From the NCBI GenBank assembly GCA_021202495.1, contig JAJQCX010000087.1, positions 1-40,727 of the forward strand: a DNA stretch of 40,727 nucleotides. The letters are read 5' to 3'. This DNA is from Clostridia bacterium. GTDB lineage: Bacteria > Bacillota > Clostridia > UMGS1883. A program made the translations under genes and the position numbers. Positions 17,073-27,769 of the stretch are shown piece after piece. The notes beneath the pieces were generated by a model. That model was given only the letters and a program-made list of their open reading frames with translations. It had not been told where the DNA came from and searched no databases. Every line of letters begins with the position of its first letter. The stretch's first letter is position 1.

Positions 17073-18059
17073 TTATTTGCCGCAGCAATGCTTATATTTC
17101 TTCCCGCTCCCGCACGGACACGGGTCGTTTCGCCCGACCTTTTTGTTTTTAACCGGCGCCGCACCCTGCGTCGCCGCATAAAGCTGACTTAAAAGCGAAA
17201 ACCTCAGCTCTTCGTTCGGAAGTTCCATCTCCAAAATATTTTTCCGCATTTCATCGACACTAAGCGTTCCGTCCGCAAGTGCACGTTTCACGTTCTCTCC
17301 AAACGTCAGCTTACGAGGCACATCGGGCAAATACATAGCGCTCATTTCATGCGGCGTGTACCCTCTGTTGCACTGCATTCTCGTATGATTGTTGAGATCT
17401 GCGTAAAGCTTTACAAATGTATGTAAATCCCTCTCGGTTATCCGCGCTCCGTATCCTTCTATGAACTCCAGCGCGTCCTCCATCTCGTCGGTCATCATTT
17501 GAATTCCGTAGAGAATATAACAGTACGCATCTTCCACATAGGGCTCATCCATTCCGACTTTACGCAAAAAATCCATCATATCCGTCGCTTGCTCTGTCAT
17601 TTCGATATAGCCTGTATCGGCATAATTCAAAAGCTCGTTTTTGGACGGAATATAATACGGCTTTCCCTGCTGCGCTTCAAAAATATCATAAAATTCCTCC
17701 GCACCGTCATCCATATAAACGGCATTTACGAGATAATATTTCAACAAATCGGTCTTTTTCCCGTCAGAAAACAGCTCATGCTCGCCGAATATATAATACC
17801 ATCCGCGCTCATGCTTCGCGATTTCGGAAAAAGCGCGAAATTCGTCCTCCGTCACCGGATTTCTGTTCTGTGACACAATAATCTCATACAGCTTCTCCAA
17901 CGGTATAATTCCGTACAGCTCCGCCGCCGCGTCAAAATATTTCCGCAGCAGGCGCGACTTTGCATCCGTCAGCGGGATTTCCCTGTACAATGCGTTAAGC
18001 TTTCTCCTGCTATACTCTTCCGGCCACTCAAAATATCCATCGTTTTCTTCCATCTTCAA
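17073..18059 (-). CDS. SEC-C metal-binding domain protein
   Basis: C-terminal '[23 protein letters not shown]' SEC-C motif. Confidence 0.88.
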   Translation of the reverse strand: MKMEENDGYFEWPEEYSRRKLNALYREIPLTDAKSRLLRKYFDAAAELYGIIPLEKLYEIIVSQNRNPVTEDEFRAFSEIAKHERGWYYIFGEHELFSDGKKTDLLKYYLVNAVYMDDGAEEFYDIFEAQQGKPYYIPSKNELLNYADTGYIEMTEQATDMMDFLRKVGMDEPYVEDAYCYILYGIQMMTDEMEDALEFIEGYGARITERDLHTFVKLYADLNNHTRMQCNRGYTPHEMSAMYLPDVPRKLTFGENVKRALADGTLSVDEMRKNILEMELPNEELRFSLLSQLYAATQGAAPVKNKKVGRNDPCPCGSGKKYKHCCGK

Positions 18060-18158
18060 TCCCGCCTCCGTTATTTTTTTATCATTTCATTACGCTGAAA
18101 ATATAATATCACATCTCCCGCCCGAATTCAACCCCACAATATATCCTTTTAAAAACCG

Positions 18159-18187
18159 TTGCAAAATTTTATTACATATGCTATCAT
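18159..18187 (+). promoter_or_regulatory. Putative promoter of BspA-like gene
   Basis: TTGCAA (18159-18164), 17-bp spacer, TATCAT (18182-18187). Confidence 0.5.
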
Positions 18188-18215
18188 ATTTCAAAAGAGA
18201 GGGAGTGCATATCAA

Positions 18216-19559
18216 ATGAAATTGTCAAAAAGATTTCTGCCGCTTATCATATGTCTCATTTTTACCGCCGCGTTTGTTCCGCACGTCGGCGCCGCCACCT
18301 CCGGCTCATGCGGCTCCAACGTTTCGTGGACGCTTGACACAGTCGGCGGCGTGCTTACAATCTCCGGCTCCGGCAGCATGAACGACTATATAAATTCCTT
18401 CAATCCGTGGTCGTCAAACAGGCTTGTCAAATCCGTCGTGATTGAGGACGGTATAACTCACATCGGTGCCTCCGCATTTTCCGGCTGTACGGCGCTTTCC
18501 TTCGTCACAATATCCGACAGCGTCACAAGCATAGGCGCAAGCGCGTTCAGCGCCTGTTCGTCATTGACCGAAATAACCATTCCCGAAAATGTTACAGCCA
18601 TTGAAGATTATACCTTTAACGGCTGCTCTTCCATAACAAGCATTATTATCCCCGATAAGGTAAAGAGCATCGGCCGAGGTGCATTCAGCTATTGCTCATC
18701 ACTCGCAAGCGTCTCAATTCCCAAAAGCGTGATTACTTTTATGCCCGACGTCTTTTCCTACTGCCCGCTCCTGACAAGCGCAGGCGAGACGGGAAGCGGC
18801 TGCGACATTGAATTTGCCTGGACGACAATCCCCAACAACGCTTTTTACGGCTGCACCTCGCTTCAAAGCATAGATTTCCCCTCCTACATTACAAGCATAG
18901 GCTACAGTGCATTTTATAACTGCACCTCCCTTTCCTCAATCACCATTCCCGACAGCGTGATAAGCATAGGTGATTCTGCGTTTTGCTATTGCAGTTCCTT
19001 GAGCGAGGTTAATATGAGCGGCAATATGAACGGGTTCGGCGAAAGTGCATTTTTTGAATGCAGCTCACTGAAGGAGATTACCGTCCCCGACGGTATAACA
19101 TCTATTCTGACCTACACCTTTTATAACTGCAAATCCCTTACTAGCATAAATCTTCCCCGCACAATCACCTCAATTGCGGATTCCGCGTTTTCAAGCTGCC
19201 GCTCCCTGACCGACGTTTTCTACGGCGGCAGCCGCTCCGAATGGGCCGGCATAACCATTTCGGATAACAACGCATACTTAACCGATGCAACGATTCATTA
19301 CGCCGTCAGGGAAACCGCAATAATTTCCCTCTCTGCCGAAAAATCAGCCGACGGCGTCGCTGTCTTAGCCGAGATTGACAACCCCGATAACGGCACAGTC
19401 TTTGCGGCAGGCTACAGCAACAATGCCGCCCTCGCCGCCGTTACGGTTCAAAACGGCACCGCAATTCTTCCCGCAGAAACCGAAACGGTAAAAATATTCA
19501 TATGGGGCAAAAATTCTCTTCTCCCCCTCTGCCAATCCGCTTCGGCAGTTGTCAAATAA
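18216..19559 (+). CDS. Secreted BspA-type leucine-rich-repeat protein
   Basis: Signal peptide 'LPLIICLIFTAAFVPHVGAA' and tandem LRR_5 repeats 'ITIPDSVISIGDSAFCYCSSLSEV...'. ATG 18216 with gagagggagtg SD. Confidence 0.92.
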   Translation: MKLSKRFLPLIICLIFTAAFVPHVGAATSGSCGSNVSWTLDTVGGVLTISGSGSMNDYINSFNPWSSNRLVKSVVIEDGITHIGASAFSGCTALSFVTISDSVTSIGASAFSACSSLTEITIPENVTAIEDYTFNGCSSITSIIIPDKVKSIGRGAFSYCSSLASVSIPKSVITFMPDVFSYCPLLTSAGETGSGCDIEFAWTTIPNNAFYGCTSLQSIDFPSYITSIGYSAFYNCTSLSSITIPDSVISIGDSAFCYCSSLSEVNMSGNMNGFGESAFFECSSLKEITVPDGITSILTYTFYNCKSLTSINLPRTITSIADSAFSSCRSLTDVFYGGSRSEWAGITISDNNAYLTDATIHYAVRETAIISLSAEKSADGVAVLAEIDNPDNGTVFAAGYSNNAALAAVTVQNGTAILPAETETVKIFIWGKNSLLPLCQSASAVVK

Positions 19560-19564
19560 ACATC

Positions 19565-19602
19565 ACGGCGGGCAGATCCCCTTTCGGATTTGCCCGCCGC
19601 TT
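19565..19602. terminator. Bidirectional terminator between BspA-like gene and tatD
   Basis: CGGCGGGCAGATCC...GGATTTGCCCGCCG near-perfect inverted repeat followed by CTTTTT. Confidence 0.85.
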
Positions 19603-19603
19603 T

Positions 19604-20374
19604 TTAATCTTTGATATTATAAAATTCCATCGCCGTTTTTTCCGTCACCGCGATTACCTCGTCTAAGTCAAGCCCCTTTATCTCGGCTATTTTTCTCGCC
19701 GTTTCAATCATATAAAGTGACGAATTGCGCTTGCCGCGATACGGCACCGGTGCAAGATACGGCGCGTCGGTTTCGAGCATTATTTCCTCCAAGGGAACGT
19801 ATTTTACAACCTCAACGGTTTTGACATTATTTTTAAATGTCAGCGTTCCCCCGACTGAAATTTTCATGCCTAACCGCAATATCTCCCGCGCGGTCTCCTT
19901 CGAGCCCGAAAAGCAGTGCATCATTCCGCGCCGATCGCCCGGCTTTGCGGATTTCAAAATTTCCAGGCAGTCGCCCGTAGCTTCGCGGTCATGCACCTGA
20001 AACGGCAGATTGACCGCCTTTGCCAGCTCTATCTGCTCAAAAAACCGCTTTTTTTGTATCTCAGCTGTTTCCTTCGTGTAGTGATATTCCAAGCCAATCT
20101 CGCCAATCGCAACGACCTTTTCATTCTCCGCCATCTTTCCGAGCGTGTCAAAATCACTGTCCTTCATTTTCTCCGCCTCCGACGGGTGAAAACCCACCGC
20201 CGCATATATAAAGGGATATTTTTCGGCAAGCTCAATTGATTTTTCGCTCGACTCAATGTCGCAGCCGACGTTTATAATGTGCCCCACGCCGCCCGAGGGC
20301 ATTTCTGCCAACAGAGCGCCGCGGTCATCGTCGAATTTTTCATCGTCATAATGTGCATGTACGTCAAAAAGCAT
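19604..20374 (-). CDS. tatD: TatD family hydrolase
   Basis: 'MLFDVHAHYDDEKFDDDR', 'GFHPSEAEKM', 'AIGEIGLEYHY', 'MMHCFSGS', 'ETDAPYLAPVPYRGKRN'. Start near 20374 rather than 20419. Confidence 0.95.
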   Translation of the reverse strand: MLFDVHAHYDDEKFDDDRGALLAEMPSGGVGHIINVGCDIESSEKSIELAEKYPFIYAAVGFHPSEAEKMKDSDFDTLGKMAENEKVVAIGEIGLEYHYTKETAEIQKKRFFEQIELAKAVNLPFQVHDREATGDCLEILKSAKPGDRRGMMHCFSGSKETAREILRLGMKISVGGTLTFKNNVKTVEVVKYVPLEEIMLETDAPYLAPVPYRGKRNSSLYMIETARKIAEIKGLDLDEVIAVTEKTAMEFYNIKD

Positions 20375-20441
20375 TTTAATCTCCATTCCGCCGCTTAATC
20401 GTAACGCGAATAAGGGCAAGATGCGCCGCTTATTTTTCGCG

Positions 20442-22391
20442 TTACCTTACCTCGCTGCCGTTTCTCATGAGCGCAATCGGCGCAATAAGGCTCAATTCCT
20501 CACCGTTCGCCGTATTCACAGCCGCGCTCAGTATCATTCCGTTCGACTCCTCGCCGCAGAGCTTGACCGGCGCAAGGTTCACAACCGCAACGACCTGCTT
20601 TCCTATCAAATCCTCGGGCTTATAGAATTTCGCAATTCCCGACACAATCTGCCGCTGTTCATAGCCGAAATCAATCTGGAATTTCAAAAGCTTGCTCGAT
20701 TTCTTTATCTTTTCGCACGCCAAAACCGTGCCGACCCTCAAATCGAGCTTGCCGAAGTCGTCAATCGTTATCTCGTCCTTCGGCTCGGGCTTTTCAATCG
20801 GTTCCTCGGCGGGCTTTTCCGGCTCGGGCTTTGCCGCTTCGAGCCTTGCAAGCTCCTTTTCAACGTCGATGCGCGGGAAAAGCGCCTCGCCCTTTTTAAC
20901 CTTCACATTTTTAAGTACTCCGAACTCTTTCGCGCTGTCCCAACCGTGCTCTTCGCAGCCCAGCTGCTCCATTATCTTCGGCGTCGTGTTCGGCATAACG
21001 GGGCGTATCAGCTCGCCCACAATTCTCAAAACCTCCGCAAGATTATACAAAACAGCCGCCAAACGCGCTTTTTTGCTCTCATCCTTGATGAGCTTCCACG
21101 GCATTGTTTCATCGATGTACTTGTTCGCGCGCGAAATGAGCTTCCAAATCTCCGCCAACGCGTTTGAAAAGTCAAACGCGTCCATCAGCTTTTCAACCTT
21201 TTCGGCGGTATGGCTTGCCAAATCAATCAGGTCGTCGTCAAATTCGCCTGTTTCTCTTTCCTCGGGGAGTTCTCCTCCGAAATACTTTTCAATCATCGCC
21301 ACCGTACGGCTCAAGAGATTACCCAAATCGTTTGCCAAATCGGCGTTTATTCTGTTAATGAGCATTTCATTTGTGAAATCGCCGTCCGATCCGAACGGAA
21401 CCTCGCGCATCAAGAAATACCTCACCGCGTCCACGCCGTAATTGTTGACCAGCACAACCGGGTCAACAACGTTGCCCTTCGACTTACTCATCTTGTCGCC
21501 GCCTATTTTGAGCCATCCGTGCCCAAATACCTGCTTTGGCAGCGGCAAATCAAGCGCCATCAGCATTGCCGGCCAAATTATCGAGTGAAATCTCACAATT
21601 TCCTTGCCCACAATGTGTACGTCGCACGGCCAATACTTCTTAAAATCACTGTCATCATCCGAAAACGCGCCCATCGCCGTAATGTAGTTTGTCAGCGCGT
21701 CGAGCCACACGTAAACGACGTGCTTTGGATCAAACGTCACCGGAATGCCCCAGTCAAACGACGTTCTCGAAACGCACAAATCCTCAAGCCCCGGACGCAG
21801 GAAATTGTTCAGCATTTCGTTCTGTCTCGATGCCGGCTGCAAAAAGTCGGGGTTATTTTCTATCAAATTGATTATTTTGTCGCGGTATTTTGAAAGACGG
21901 AAGAAATAGCTCTCCTCCTTTGTCATTTCAACCTCGCGTCCGCAGTCGGGGCATTTGCCGTCCTTGAGCTGTGTCGGCGTCCAGAACGACTCGCACGGCG
22001 TGCAGTACCAGCCCTCGTACTCGCTCTTGTAAATGTCGCCCTTTTCGTAGAGCGTGTTAAATATCTTCTGCACAGCCTTCACATGCTGCTCGTCCGTCGT
22101 CCTGATAAAACGGTCGTAGGATATGTCCATCAGCTTCCACAAATCCTTTATCCCGCTCACAATTTCGTCGACATATTGCTGAGGCGTCACGCCCTTTGCC
22201 TCCGCCTTGCGCTGTATCTTCTGCCCGTGCTCGTCCGTGCCCGTCAAAAACATCACGTCATAGCCCTGCGCCCTCTTGTAACGCGCAATGCTGTCAGACG
22301 CAACAGTACAATAAGCGTGCCCGATGTGCAGATTGTCGCTCGGATAATATATCGGCGTAGTAATGTAAAACTTTCCCTTACTCAACTTCAT
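20442..22391 (-). CDS. metG: Methionyl-tRNA synthetase with C-terminal tRNA-binding domain
   Basis: 'ITTPIYYPSDNLHIGHAYCTVASD', 'KMSKSKGNVVDPV', C-terminal 'FGKLDLRVGTVLACEKIKKSSKLLKFQIDFG'. Confidence 0.97.
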   Translation of the reverse strand: MKLSKGKFYITTPIYYPSDNLHIGHAYCTVASDSIARYKRAQGYDVMFLTGTDEHGQKIQRKAEAKGVTPQQYVDEIVSGIKDLWKLMDISYDRFIRTTDEQHVKAVQKIFNTLYEKGDIYKSEYEGWYCTPCESFWTPTQLKDGKCPDCGREVEMTKEESYFFRLSKYRDKIINLIENNPDFLQPASRQNEMLNNFLRPGLEDLCVSRTSFDWGIPVTFDPKHVVYVWLDALTNYITAMGAFSDDDSDFKKYWPCDVHIVGKEIVRFHSIIWPAMLMALDLPLPKQVFGHGWLKIGGDKMSKSKGNVVDPVVLVNNYGVDAVRYFLMREVPFGSDGDFTNEMLINRINADLANDLGNLLSRTVAMIEKYFGGELPEERETGEFDDDLIDLASHTAEKVEKLMDAFDFSNALAEIWKLISRANKYIDETMPWKLIKDESKKARLAAVLYNLAEVLRIVGELIRPVMPNTTPKIMEQLGCEEHGWDSAKEFGVLKNVKVKKGEALFPRIDVEKELARLEAAKPEPEKPAEEPIEKPEPKDEITIDDFGKLDLRVGTVLACEKIKKSSKLLKFQIDFGYEQRQIVSGIAKFYKPEDLIGKQVVAVVNLAPVKLCGEESNGMILSAAVNTANGEELSLIAPIALMRNGSEVR

Positions 22392-22408
22392 TCACCTTGT
22401 TTTCAATT

Positions 22409-22990
22409 TTATTTCGTAAAATTTCTGCTGCCGGGCTTCACGATGGGGATGCCTGCCTTGCAAAGCGGGCACTCATCCTCCTCGTAGGACACAACCTCCA
22501 TCGAGATGACCGCCTTGAACGGTACTCCAAAATCAATCTTTCCGCCCGTTCTGTCAACAATCGATCCAACTCCCGCGACAATGCCGCCGTTTTTCTTAAC
22601 AATCTCGATAACCTCTCTCACGCTGCCGCCGGTCGTCACAACGTCCTCGACAACAAGAACCTTCTGCCCCTCTTCAATCGTAAAGCCGCGGCGCAATGTC
22701 ATAACGCCGTTTTCGCGCTCCGCAAAAATGTTCTTCACGCCGAGCGCACGGCTCACCTCATAGCTCATCTGTATTGCTCCGAGCGCGGGTCCTATTACAA
22801 CGTCAATTCCCGCATCGGCATACTTTTCAGCCAAAACGCCGCACAGCTCCTCCGAATATTTCGTATATTGAAATATCTTCGCGCACTGCAAGTACTTCGC
22901 GCTGTGTCTGCCGCTCGTCAGGCGAAAATGCCCCTCCTGCAAAACACCCGCTTCCTTCAAAATTTCAACAACTCTCTCTTCCGTTACCAT
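22409..22990 (-). CDS. pyrE: Orotate phosphoribosyltransferase
   Basis: '[23 protein letters not shown]', PRPP motif '[18 protein letters not shown]'; in pyr operon. Confidence 0.96.
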   Translation of the reverse strand: MVTEERVVEILKEAGVLQEGHFRLTSGRHSAKYLQCAKIFQYTKYSEELCGVLAEKYADAGIDVVIGPALGAIQMSYEVSRALGVKNIFAERENGVMTLRRGFTIEEGQKVLVVEDVVTTGGSVREVIEIVKKNGGIVAGVGSIVDRTGGKIDFGVPFKAVISMEVVSYEEDECPLCKAGIPIVKPGSRNFTK

Positions 22991-23901
22991 GGTTTCACGC
23001 CTCCTATTATTTCATTTACATCATCAATGCCGTTGTTTTTCATATATTCCTCAATCCCGTACAGCGTCTTTATCGGCGCATACGGGTCAATGAAGTTCGC
23101 CGTGCCGAGCGCCACAAGGCTCGCCCCCGCGAGCATAAATTCAACCGCGTCGTCTCCGTTCATTATGCCGCCCATGCCGATGAGCGGTATCTTGACCGCG
23201 TTTTTCACCTGCCACACCATTCTCGCCGCGATAGGCTTTACCGCAGGACCGCTCATGCCGCCCACGTTGTTGTGCAAAATCGGTCTGCGCGTCTTAATGT
23301 CAATTTTCATGCCGAGCAGCGTATTTATCAAACTCAGCGCATCCGCACCCGCGCTCTCCGCCGCCCGCGCAATTTCGCAAATATCGGTCACATTTGGCGA
23401 AAGCTTCACAACAAGCGGCTTTTTGCACTTTTCCTTAACCCGCCTTGTTATCTCCTCCGCCGTCTTCGCGTTCGTGCCGAACGCCGCGCCGCCCTGCTTT
23501 ACGTTGGGGCAGGAAATATTCATTTCAACCAAATCGACGTCAGATGAGCCCACAATTTCGCCCATCGCCACGTAATCCTCAATCGAATTTCCCGTGATGT
23601 TCGCGATTATTTTGCATTTTTTATATTTTGATTTCAAAAACGGCAAATCGTTCTGCAAAAAGTTCTCAACGCCCGGGTTTTGCAGCCCGACGCTGTTTAA
23701 AATTCCGCCGTAAATTTCCGCAATCCTCGGCGGGGGATTGCCCTCGCGCGGCTTTAACGAAAGCCCCTTCACGCTAATTCCGCCGATATTGTCCAAGTTG
23801 TAAAACTGCGAATATTCATATCCGAACCCAAACGTGCCCGACGCCGTGATTATCGGATTTTCAAATTCCACTCCGCAAAAATTCACCTTTGTGTTCATCA
23901 A
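22984..23901 (-). CDS. pyrD: Dihydroorotate dehydrogenase B, catalytic subunit
   Basis: '[25 protein letters not shown]', '[13 protein letters not shown]', '[33 protein letters not shown]'. Confidence 0.96.
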   Translation of the reverse strand: MMNTKVNFCGVEFENPIITASGTFGFGYEYSQFYNLDNIGGISVKGLSLKPREGNPPPRIAEIYGGILNSVGLQNPGVENFLQNDLPFLKSKYKKCKIIANITGNSIEDYVAMGEIVGSSDVDLVEMNISCPNVKQGGAAFGTNAKTAEEITRRVKEKCKKPLVVKLSPNVTDICEIARAAESAGADALSLINTLLGMKIDIKTRRPILHNNVGGMSGPAVKPIAARMVWQVKNAVKIPLIGMGGIMNGDDAVEFMLAGASLVALGTANFIDPYAPIKTLYGIEEYMKNNGIDDVNEIIGGVKPW

Positions 23902-24635
23902 AATTCCACCTCGCTCGCGTCAAAAACAGGTCCCTTTTGGCAAACCTTTTCATATCCGTTTTTCGTCTTGCAAACGCACACAAGGCACGCGCCTATTCCG
24001 CAGCCCATGCGCTGCTCCATGCTTATCTCGGCTTTTATCCCCGTTTCCTCGCTCAGCGCCTTAACCGCCTTCAGCATCGGCGCGGGTCCGCATGCATAGA
24101 TAATGTCGCAGCCTTCAAGCTCCTTTTTTGCCAAATCTATCGCAAAGCCGTGATAGCCGTAGTTTCCGTCGTCTGTCGCAACAAGAGTTTTTCCGCACTT
24201 TGCAAAATCGTCCTCCATGCAGACCATGTCTTTATTTCTGAAGCCCAAGAAAATCTTCGGATTTTCAAGCCCTTTCGCGAGGTAAAGCAGCGGAAACACT
24301 CCCAGTCCCCCTCCGATGATAACGGCGTTTTTCCCCTTTTTCAAGTCAAAGCCGTTTCCCAAAGGGCCAATCACGTCAAGCACTCCGCCCTCTCTCTTTG
24401 CCAAAACAGCGGTTCCCTCGCCCTTTATTTCAAAGACAATTTTGACAACATCGCCTTCAATGTCGCATATTGAAATCGGTCTGCGCAGCAAATGCGCCTC
24501 GCTTTCGATATTTATATGCACAAACTGTCCCGGCTTCGCCTCATTTGCCAAATCCTTATTTTTAAGGAGCATCTCTATCTGATTTTTTGCAATTTCACGC
24601 TTTTGTATTATTTCACAAAGCCTTACTTGATACAA
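23898..24635 (-). CDS. pyrK: Dihydroorotate dehydrogenase B, electron transfer subunit
   Basis: 'GQFVHINIES..LLRRPISICDIEG', 'EISMEQRMGCGIGACLVCVCKT' (2Fe-2S). Start probably TTG at 24635, overlapping the pyrF stop (24623-24625), rather than 24704. Confidence 0.92.
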   Translation of the reverse strand: MYQVRLCEIIQKREIAKNQIEMLLKNKDLANEAKPGQFVHINIESEAHLLRRPISICDIEGDVVKIVFEIKGEGTAVLAKREGGVLDVIGPLGNGFDLKKGKNAVIIGGGLGVFPLLYLAKGLENPKIFLGFRNKDMVCMEDDFAKCGKTLVATDDGNYGYHGFAIDLAKKELEGCDIIYACGPAPMLKAVKALSEETGIKAEISMEQRMGCGIGACLVCVCKTKNGYEKVCQKGPVFDASEVEF

Positions 24636-25540
24636 TTTTTCAAAGCCTCCTTCATGTTTATCGCCTCGCATCTTGCCGCCGCGCCGAACTCCTCGGGCTT
24701 CCAATCGCCTTTTTTATATGCGCACATTATCCCGCGCGAGGAATTGACGATTCCGCCCAAGCCTCTCTCGTCAAACGCGAGCGCACAGTCCTCCGCCTTT
24801 CCTCCCTGTGCGCCGTAGCCGGGGATGAGGAAAAACGTGTTCGGCATGAGCGATCTTAACTCCGTCATTTGCTGCGGATATGTCGCGCCCACAACCGCGC
24901 CCACGCGGCTGTAGCCGTATTGCTCCACGTTGTCCGCGCCGAGCGCACTCACCATCGAGCCCATTTTTTCATATATCGGCATCCCGTCAACCTTCAGATC
25001 CTGGAGCTCTCCCGAGGACGGGTTCGACGTTTTGACAAGCACAAAAACGTCCTTGTCAAACCTCACCGCGTCCTTCACAAACGGTTTCAATCCGTCCGTT
25101 CCAAGGTAAGGATTCACCGTCACCGCGTCCGGCGTAAAGGAACGCGCCTTTTTGTCGCCTACAACGGTTTCGCCCAGGTATGCCGTACTGTACGCCTCAG
25201 CCGTCGCGCCGATGTCGCCGCGCTTTACGTCAAGCAGCACATAAAGTCCCTTTTTCTCCGCATAACTAATCGTCTTTTGCAGGCAAATAAGTCCTTCAAT
25301 TCCGTACATTTCGTAATACGCGCTCTGCGGCTTTACCGCCGGCACAATGTCATAGAGATTGTCAATCAGCGTTCTGTTAAATTCAAACAGCGCATCGGCC
25401 GCGCCCTTCTGCCAATCATCGCCCGCTTTCTCCATGCATTCCTTCACAATAAATTCCGGCACATAGTCAATTTTGGGGTCAAGTCCCGCAACTATCGGGG
25501 TGTTGTCCTTTTCAATTATTTTTTCTATCAGCTTATCCAT
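24623..25540 (-). CDS. pyrF: Orotidine-5'-phosphate decarboxylase
   Basis: 'TPIVAGLDPKIDYVPEF', 'VLLDVKRGDIGATAEAYS', 'GYGAQGGKAEDC'. Confidence 0.95.
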   Translation of the reverse strand: MDKLIEKIIEKDNTPIVAGLDPKIDYVPEFIVKECMEKAGDDWQKGAADALFEFNRTLIDNLYDIVPAVKPQSAYYEMYGIEGLICLQKTISYAEKKGLYVLLDVKRGDIGATAEAYSTAYLGETVVGDKKARSFTPDAVTVNPYLGTDGLKPFVKDAVRFDKDVFVLVKTSNPSSGELQDLKVDGMPIYEKMGSMVSALGADNVEQYGYSRVGAVVGATYPQQMTELRSLMPNTFFLIPGYGAQGGKAEDCALAFDERGLGGIVNSSRGIMCAYKKGDWKPEEFGAAARCEAINMKEALKNCIK

Positions 25541-26807
25541 TGTATATAATTTCCCCTCCGATCAATGTCTTATGCGCCTTTCCCTGTAATTTAAATCCGT
25601 CAAACGGCGAATTTTTGCTCTTGGAATGAAACTTGTTCACATCTACAACCCACTCTTCGTCCGGGTCAAAGATTGTCAGATCCGCAATCTTCCCCACCGC
25701 AATCTCACCCAAATCGAGATTTAATATGTGCGAGGGATTATACGTCATTTTTTCGAGCATTTCACCCAGCGTCATTCTTCCGCTCTTTACAAGATACGTT
25801 ATCGAAAGCCCCAGCGACGTTTCAAGCCCCACAATGCCGTTTAACGCCTTTTCAAATTCGACTCTCTTTTCGTCGATGTGGTGCGGCGCGTGGTCTGTTA
25901 TAATGCAGTCAATCGTTCCGTCGCACAGTCCTTCGATTATCGCCTCGCGGTCGCTCTCGTCGCGCAGCGGAGGGTTCATCTTCGCGTTCGTGTCAAACCC
26001 TTCAACCGCCTTGTCTGTCAACACAAAATAGTGCGGCGCTGTTTCGCACGTCACCTTCACGCCTCTTTTTTTCGCCTGTCTTACAAGATCGACGCTGTTT
26101 TTCGTGCTGACGTGCGCAATGTGTATCTTCTTGCCCTCGTGCTCCGCAATCAAAATGTCGCGCGCAACCATCGCTTCCTCAACCGCCGGCACTATCGGGC
26201 GCAGCCCCATCAGCGTCGCCGTGACTGAATCGTTCATCTGTCCGCCGTCAAGAAGGCTCAAATCCTCGCAGTGAGATATAACCTGCAAATCAAACCCATC
26301 GGCGTACTGCATCGCCCTTCTCATAACGCTCCCGTTTGAAACGGGTCTTCCATCGTCCGAAATTGCGACAATGCCTTCCTTTTTCATCTCGCCTATTTCA
26401 GCCAATTCTTCGCCCTTAAGCCCCTTTGTCACCGCGCCTATCGGGAAAACGCGGCAGTGCGCCGCTTCCCTTTCGCGCTCTTTAATGTAGCGCACAGTCA
26501 CCGCGTTGTCGCACACGGGGTTTGTGTTCGGCATTGGGCACACGGCAGTAAATCCGCCCGCCGCCGCTGCCGCCGTACCCGATTCGATGTCCTCTTTATA
26601 TTCATAGCCCGGCTCTCTCAAATGGACGTGCATATCAATGAGCCCCGCCGAAACATACATTCCTTCCGCGTCGATTATCTCGGCTCCCTCTTTTTCAATG
26701 TTTTCGCCAATCTTGACTATCATTCCGTCAGAGATAAGTATATCCAATTTTGCGTCAAGAGCGTTCTTTTTGTCTATAACGTGTCCGTTTTTTATTATCT
26801 TGTCCAT
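25533..26807 (-). CDS. pyrC: Dihydroorotase
   Basis: 'GLIDMHVHLREPGYEYKEDIESGTAAAAAGGFTAVCPMPNTNPV', 'IITDHAPHHIDEK'. Confidence 0.96.
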   Translation of the reverse strand: MDKIIKNGHVIDKKNALDAKLDILISDGMIVKIGENIEKEGAEIIDAEGMYVSAGLIDMHVHLREPGYEYKEDIESGTAAAAAGGFTAVCPMPNTNPVCDNAVTVRYIKEREREAAHCRVFPIGAVTKGLKGEELAEIGEMKKEGIVAISDDGRPVSNGSVMRRAMQYADGFDLQVISHCEDLSLLDGGQMNDSVTATLMGLRPIVPAVEEAMVARDILIAEHEGKKIHIAHVSTKNSVDLVRQAKKRGVKVTCETAPHYFVLTDKAVEGFDTNAKMNPPLRDESDREAIIEGLCDGTIDCIITDHAPHHIDEKRVEFEKALNGIVGLETSLGLSITYLVKSGRMTLGEMLEKMTYNPSHILNLDLGEIAVGKIADLTIFDPDEEWVVDVNKFHSKSKNSPFDGFKLQGKAHKTLIGGEIIYNG

Positions 26808-26810
26808 TGT

Positions 26811-27743
26811 TTAAGCCTCCCTGCACAAAAGATACAAAACCGCCATTCTCACGGCAACGCCGTTTGTGACCTGCCTTGTTATGTACGACTGTTCGCTGTC
26901 CGCAACGCAGCTTGTAAGCTCCACCCCGCGGTTTACGGGACCCGGATGCATTATCAGCGCGCCCGGCTTTGCAAGGCTCAGCCTCTTTTGGTCCATTCCG
27001 TAAAACTCGCTGTATTCGTGTATCGTCGGAAAGAGCGCGCTCTTTTGCCTCTCAAGCTGTATGCGCAAATTCACTATAACGTCGGCGTCAATAACCGCTT
27101 CCTCAACGCTTTTGCAAATCGTCACGTTTCCCGCGTTTTCAAAGCCGCGCGGTATCAGTGTTTCGGGGCCCGCGATAAAGACGCTTGCCCCCAGCTTTGT
27201 CAGCGCAAAGGCGTCGCTTCGCGCCACGCGCGAATGTGTTATATCGCCCACAATCGCGACCTTTAACCCCTCAAAGCCGCCCAAATTTTCTCTTATCGTC
27301 AGCATGTCGAGCAGTGCCTGCGTTGGATGCTCATTCATGCCGTCGCCCGCGTTGACAACGCTCGCCTTCACGTTCTTTGCCAAAAGATGAGGCGCACCCG
27401 CCGCGCTGTGGCGAATGATGATAACGTCGGTGCCCATGCTGTCAATCGTCTTTCCCGTGTCAATCAGCGTTTCGCCTTTTTGCACGCTCGATCCCGACGC
27501 GGTGATGTTCGCGGAAGACGATGACATATATTTGCTCGCCAATTCAAACGACAGCCTTGTCCGCGTGCTGTTCTCGTAAAAAAGCGTCACAACGCTTTTG
27601 CCCTGCAAATGATACGTCTTTTTATCCCCCGACAAAACCTTTTCCTTCATTTCGGCAGCCAAGTCCAATATTTCATATATATCCTCCGCCGAAAGCTCCT
27701 GTATCCCCAAAAGGTCTTTTCGTCCCGGCAGCATATTCATCAA
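26811..27743 (-). CDS. pyrB: Aspartate carbamoyltransferase catalytic subunit
   Basis: 'LFYENSTRTRLSFELASKYM', 'HPTQALLDMLTIRE', 'IMHPGPVNRGVEL'. Confidence 0.96.
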   Translation of the reverse strand: MMNMLPGRKDLLGIQELSAEDIYEILDLAAEMKEKVLSGDKKTYHLQGKSVVTLFYENSTRTRLSFELASKYMSSSSANITASGSSVQKGETLIDTGKTIDSMGTDVIIIRHSAAGAPHLLAKNVKASVVNAGDGMNEHPTQALLDMLTIRENLGGFEGLKVAIVGDITHSRVARSDAFALTKLGASVFIAGPETLIPRGFENAGNVTICKSVEEAVIDADVIVNLRIQLERQKSALFPTIHEYSEFYGMDQKRLSLAKPGALIMHPGPVNRGVELTSCVADSEQSYITRQVTNGVAVRMAVLYLLCREA

Positions 27744-27769
27744 TCCTTTCCGTACTAAAGTTCAGCCGC

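Noticed and set aside
18216-19559. Internal repeats of the BspA-like gene as a possible DNA repeat array
   Set aside because: Periodicity is explained by the protein-level LRR_5 repeats; the nucleotide repeats are diverged.
20421-21167. 248-aa plus-strand ORF opposite metG
   Set aside because: Arg/Leu-rich shadow ORF of metG without a family signature.
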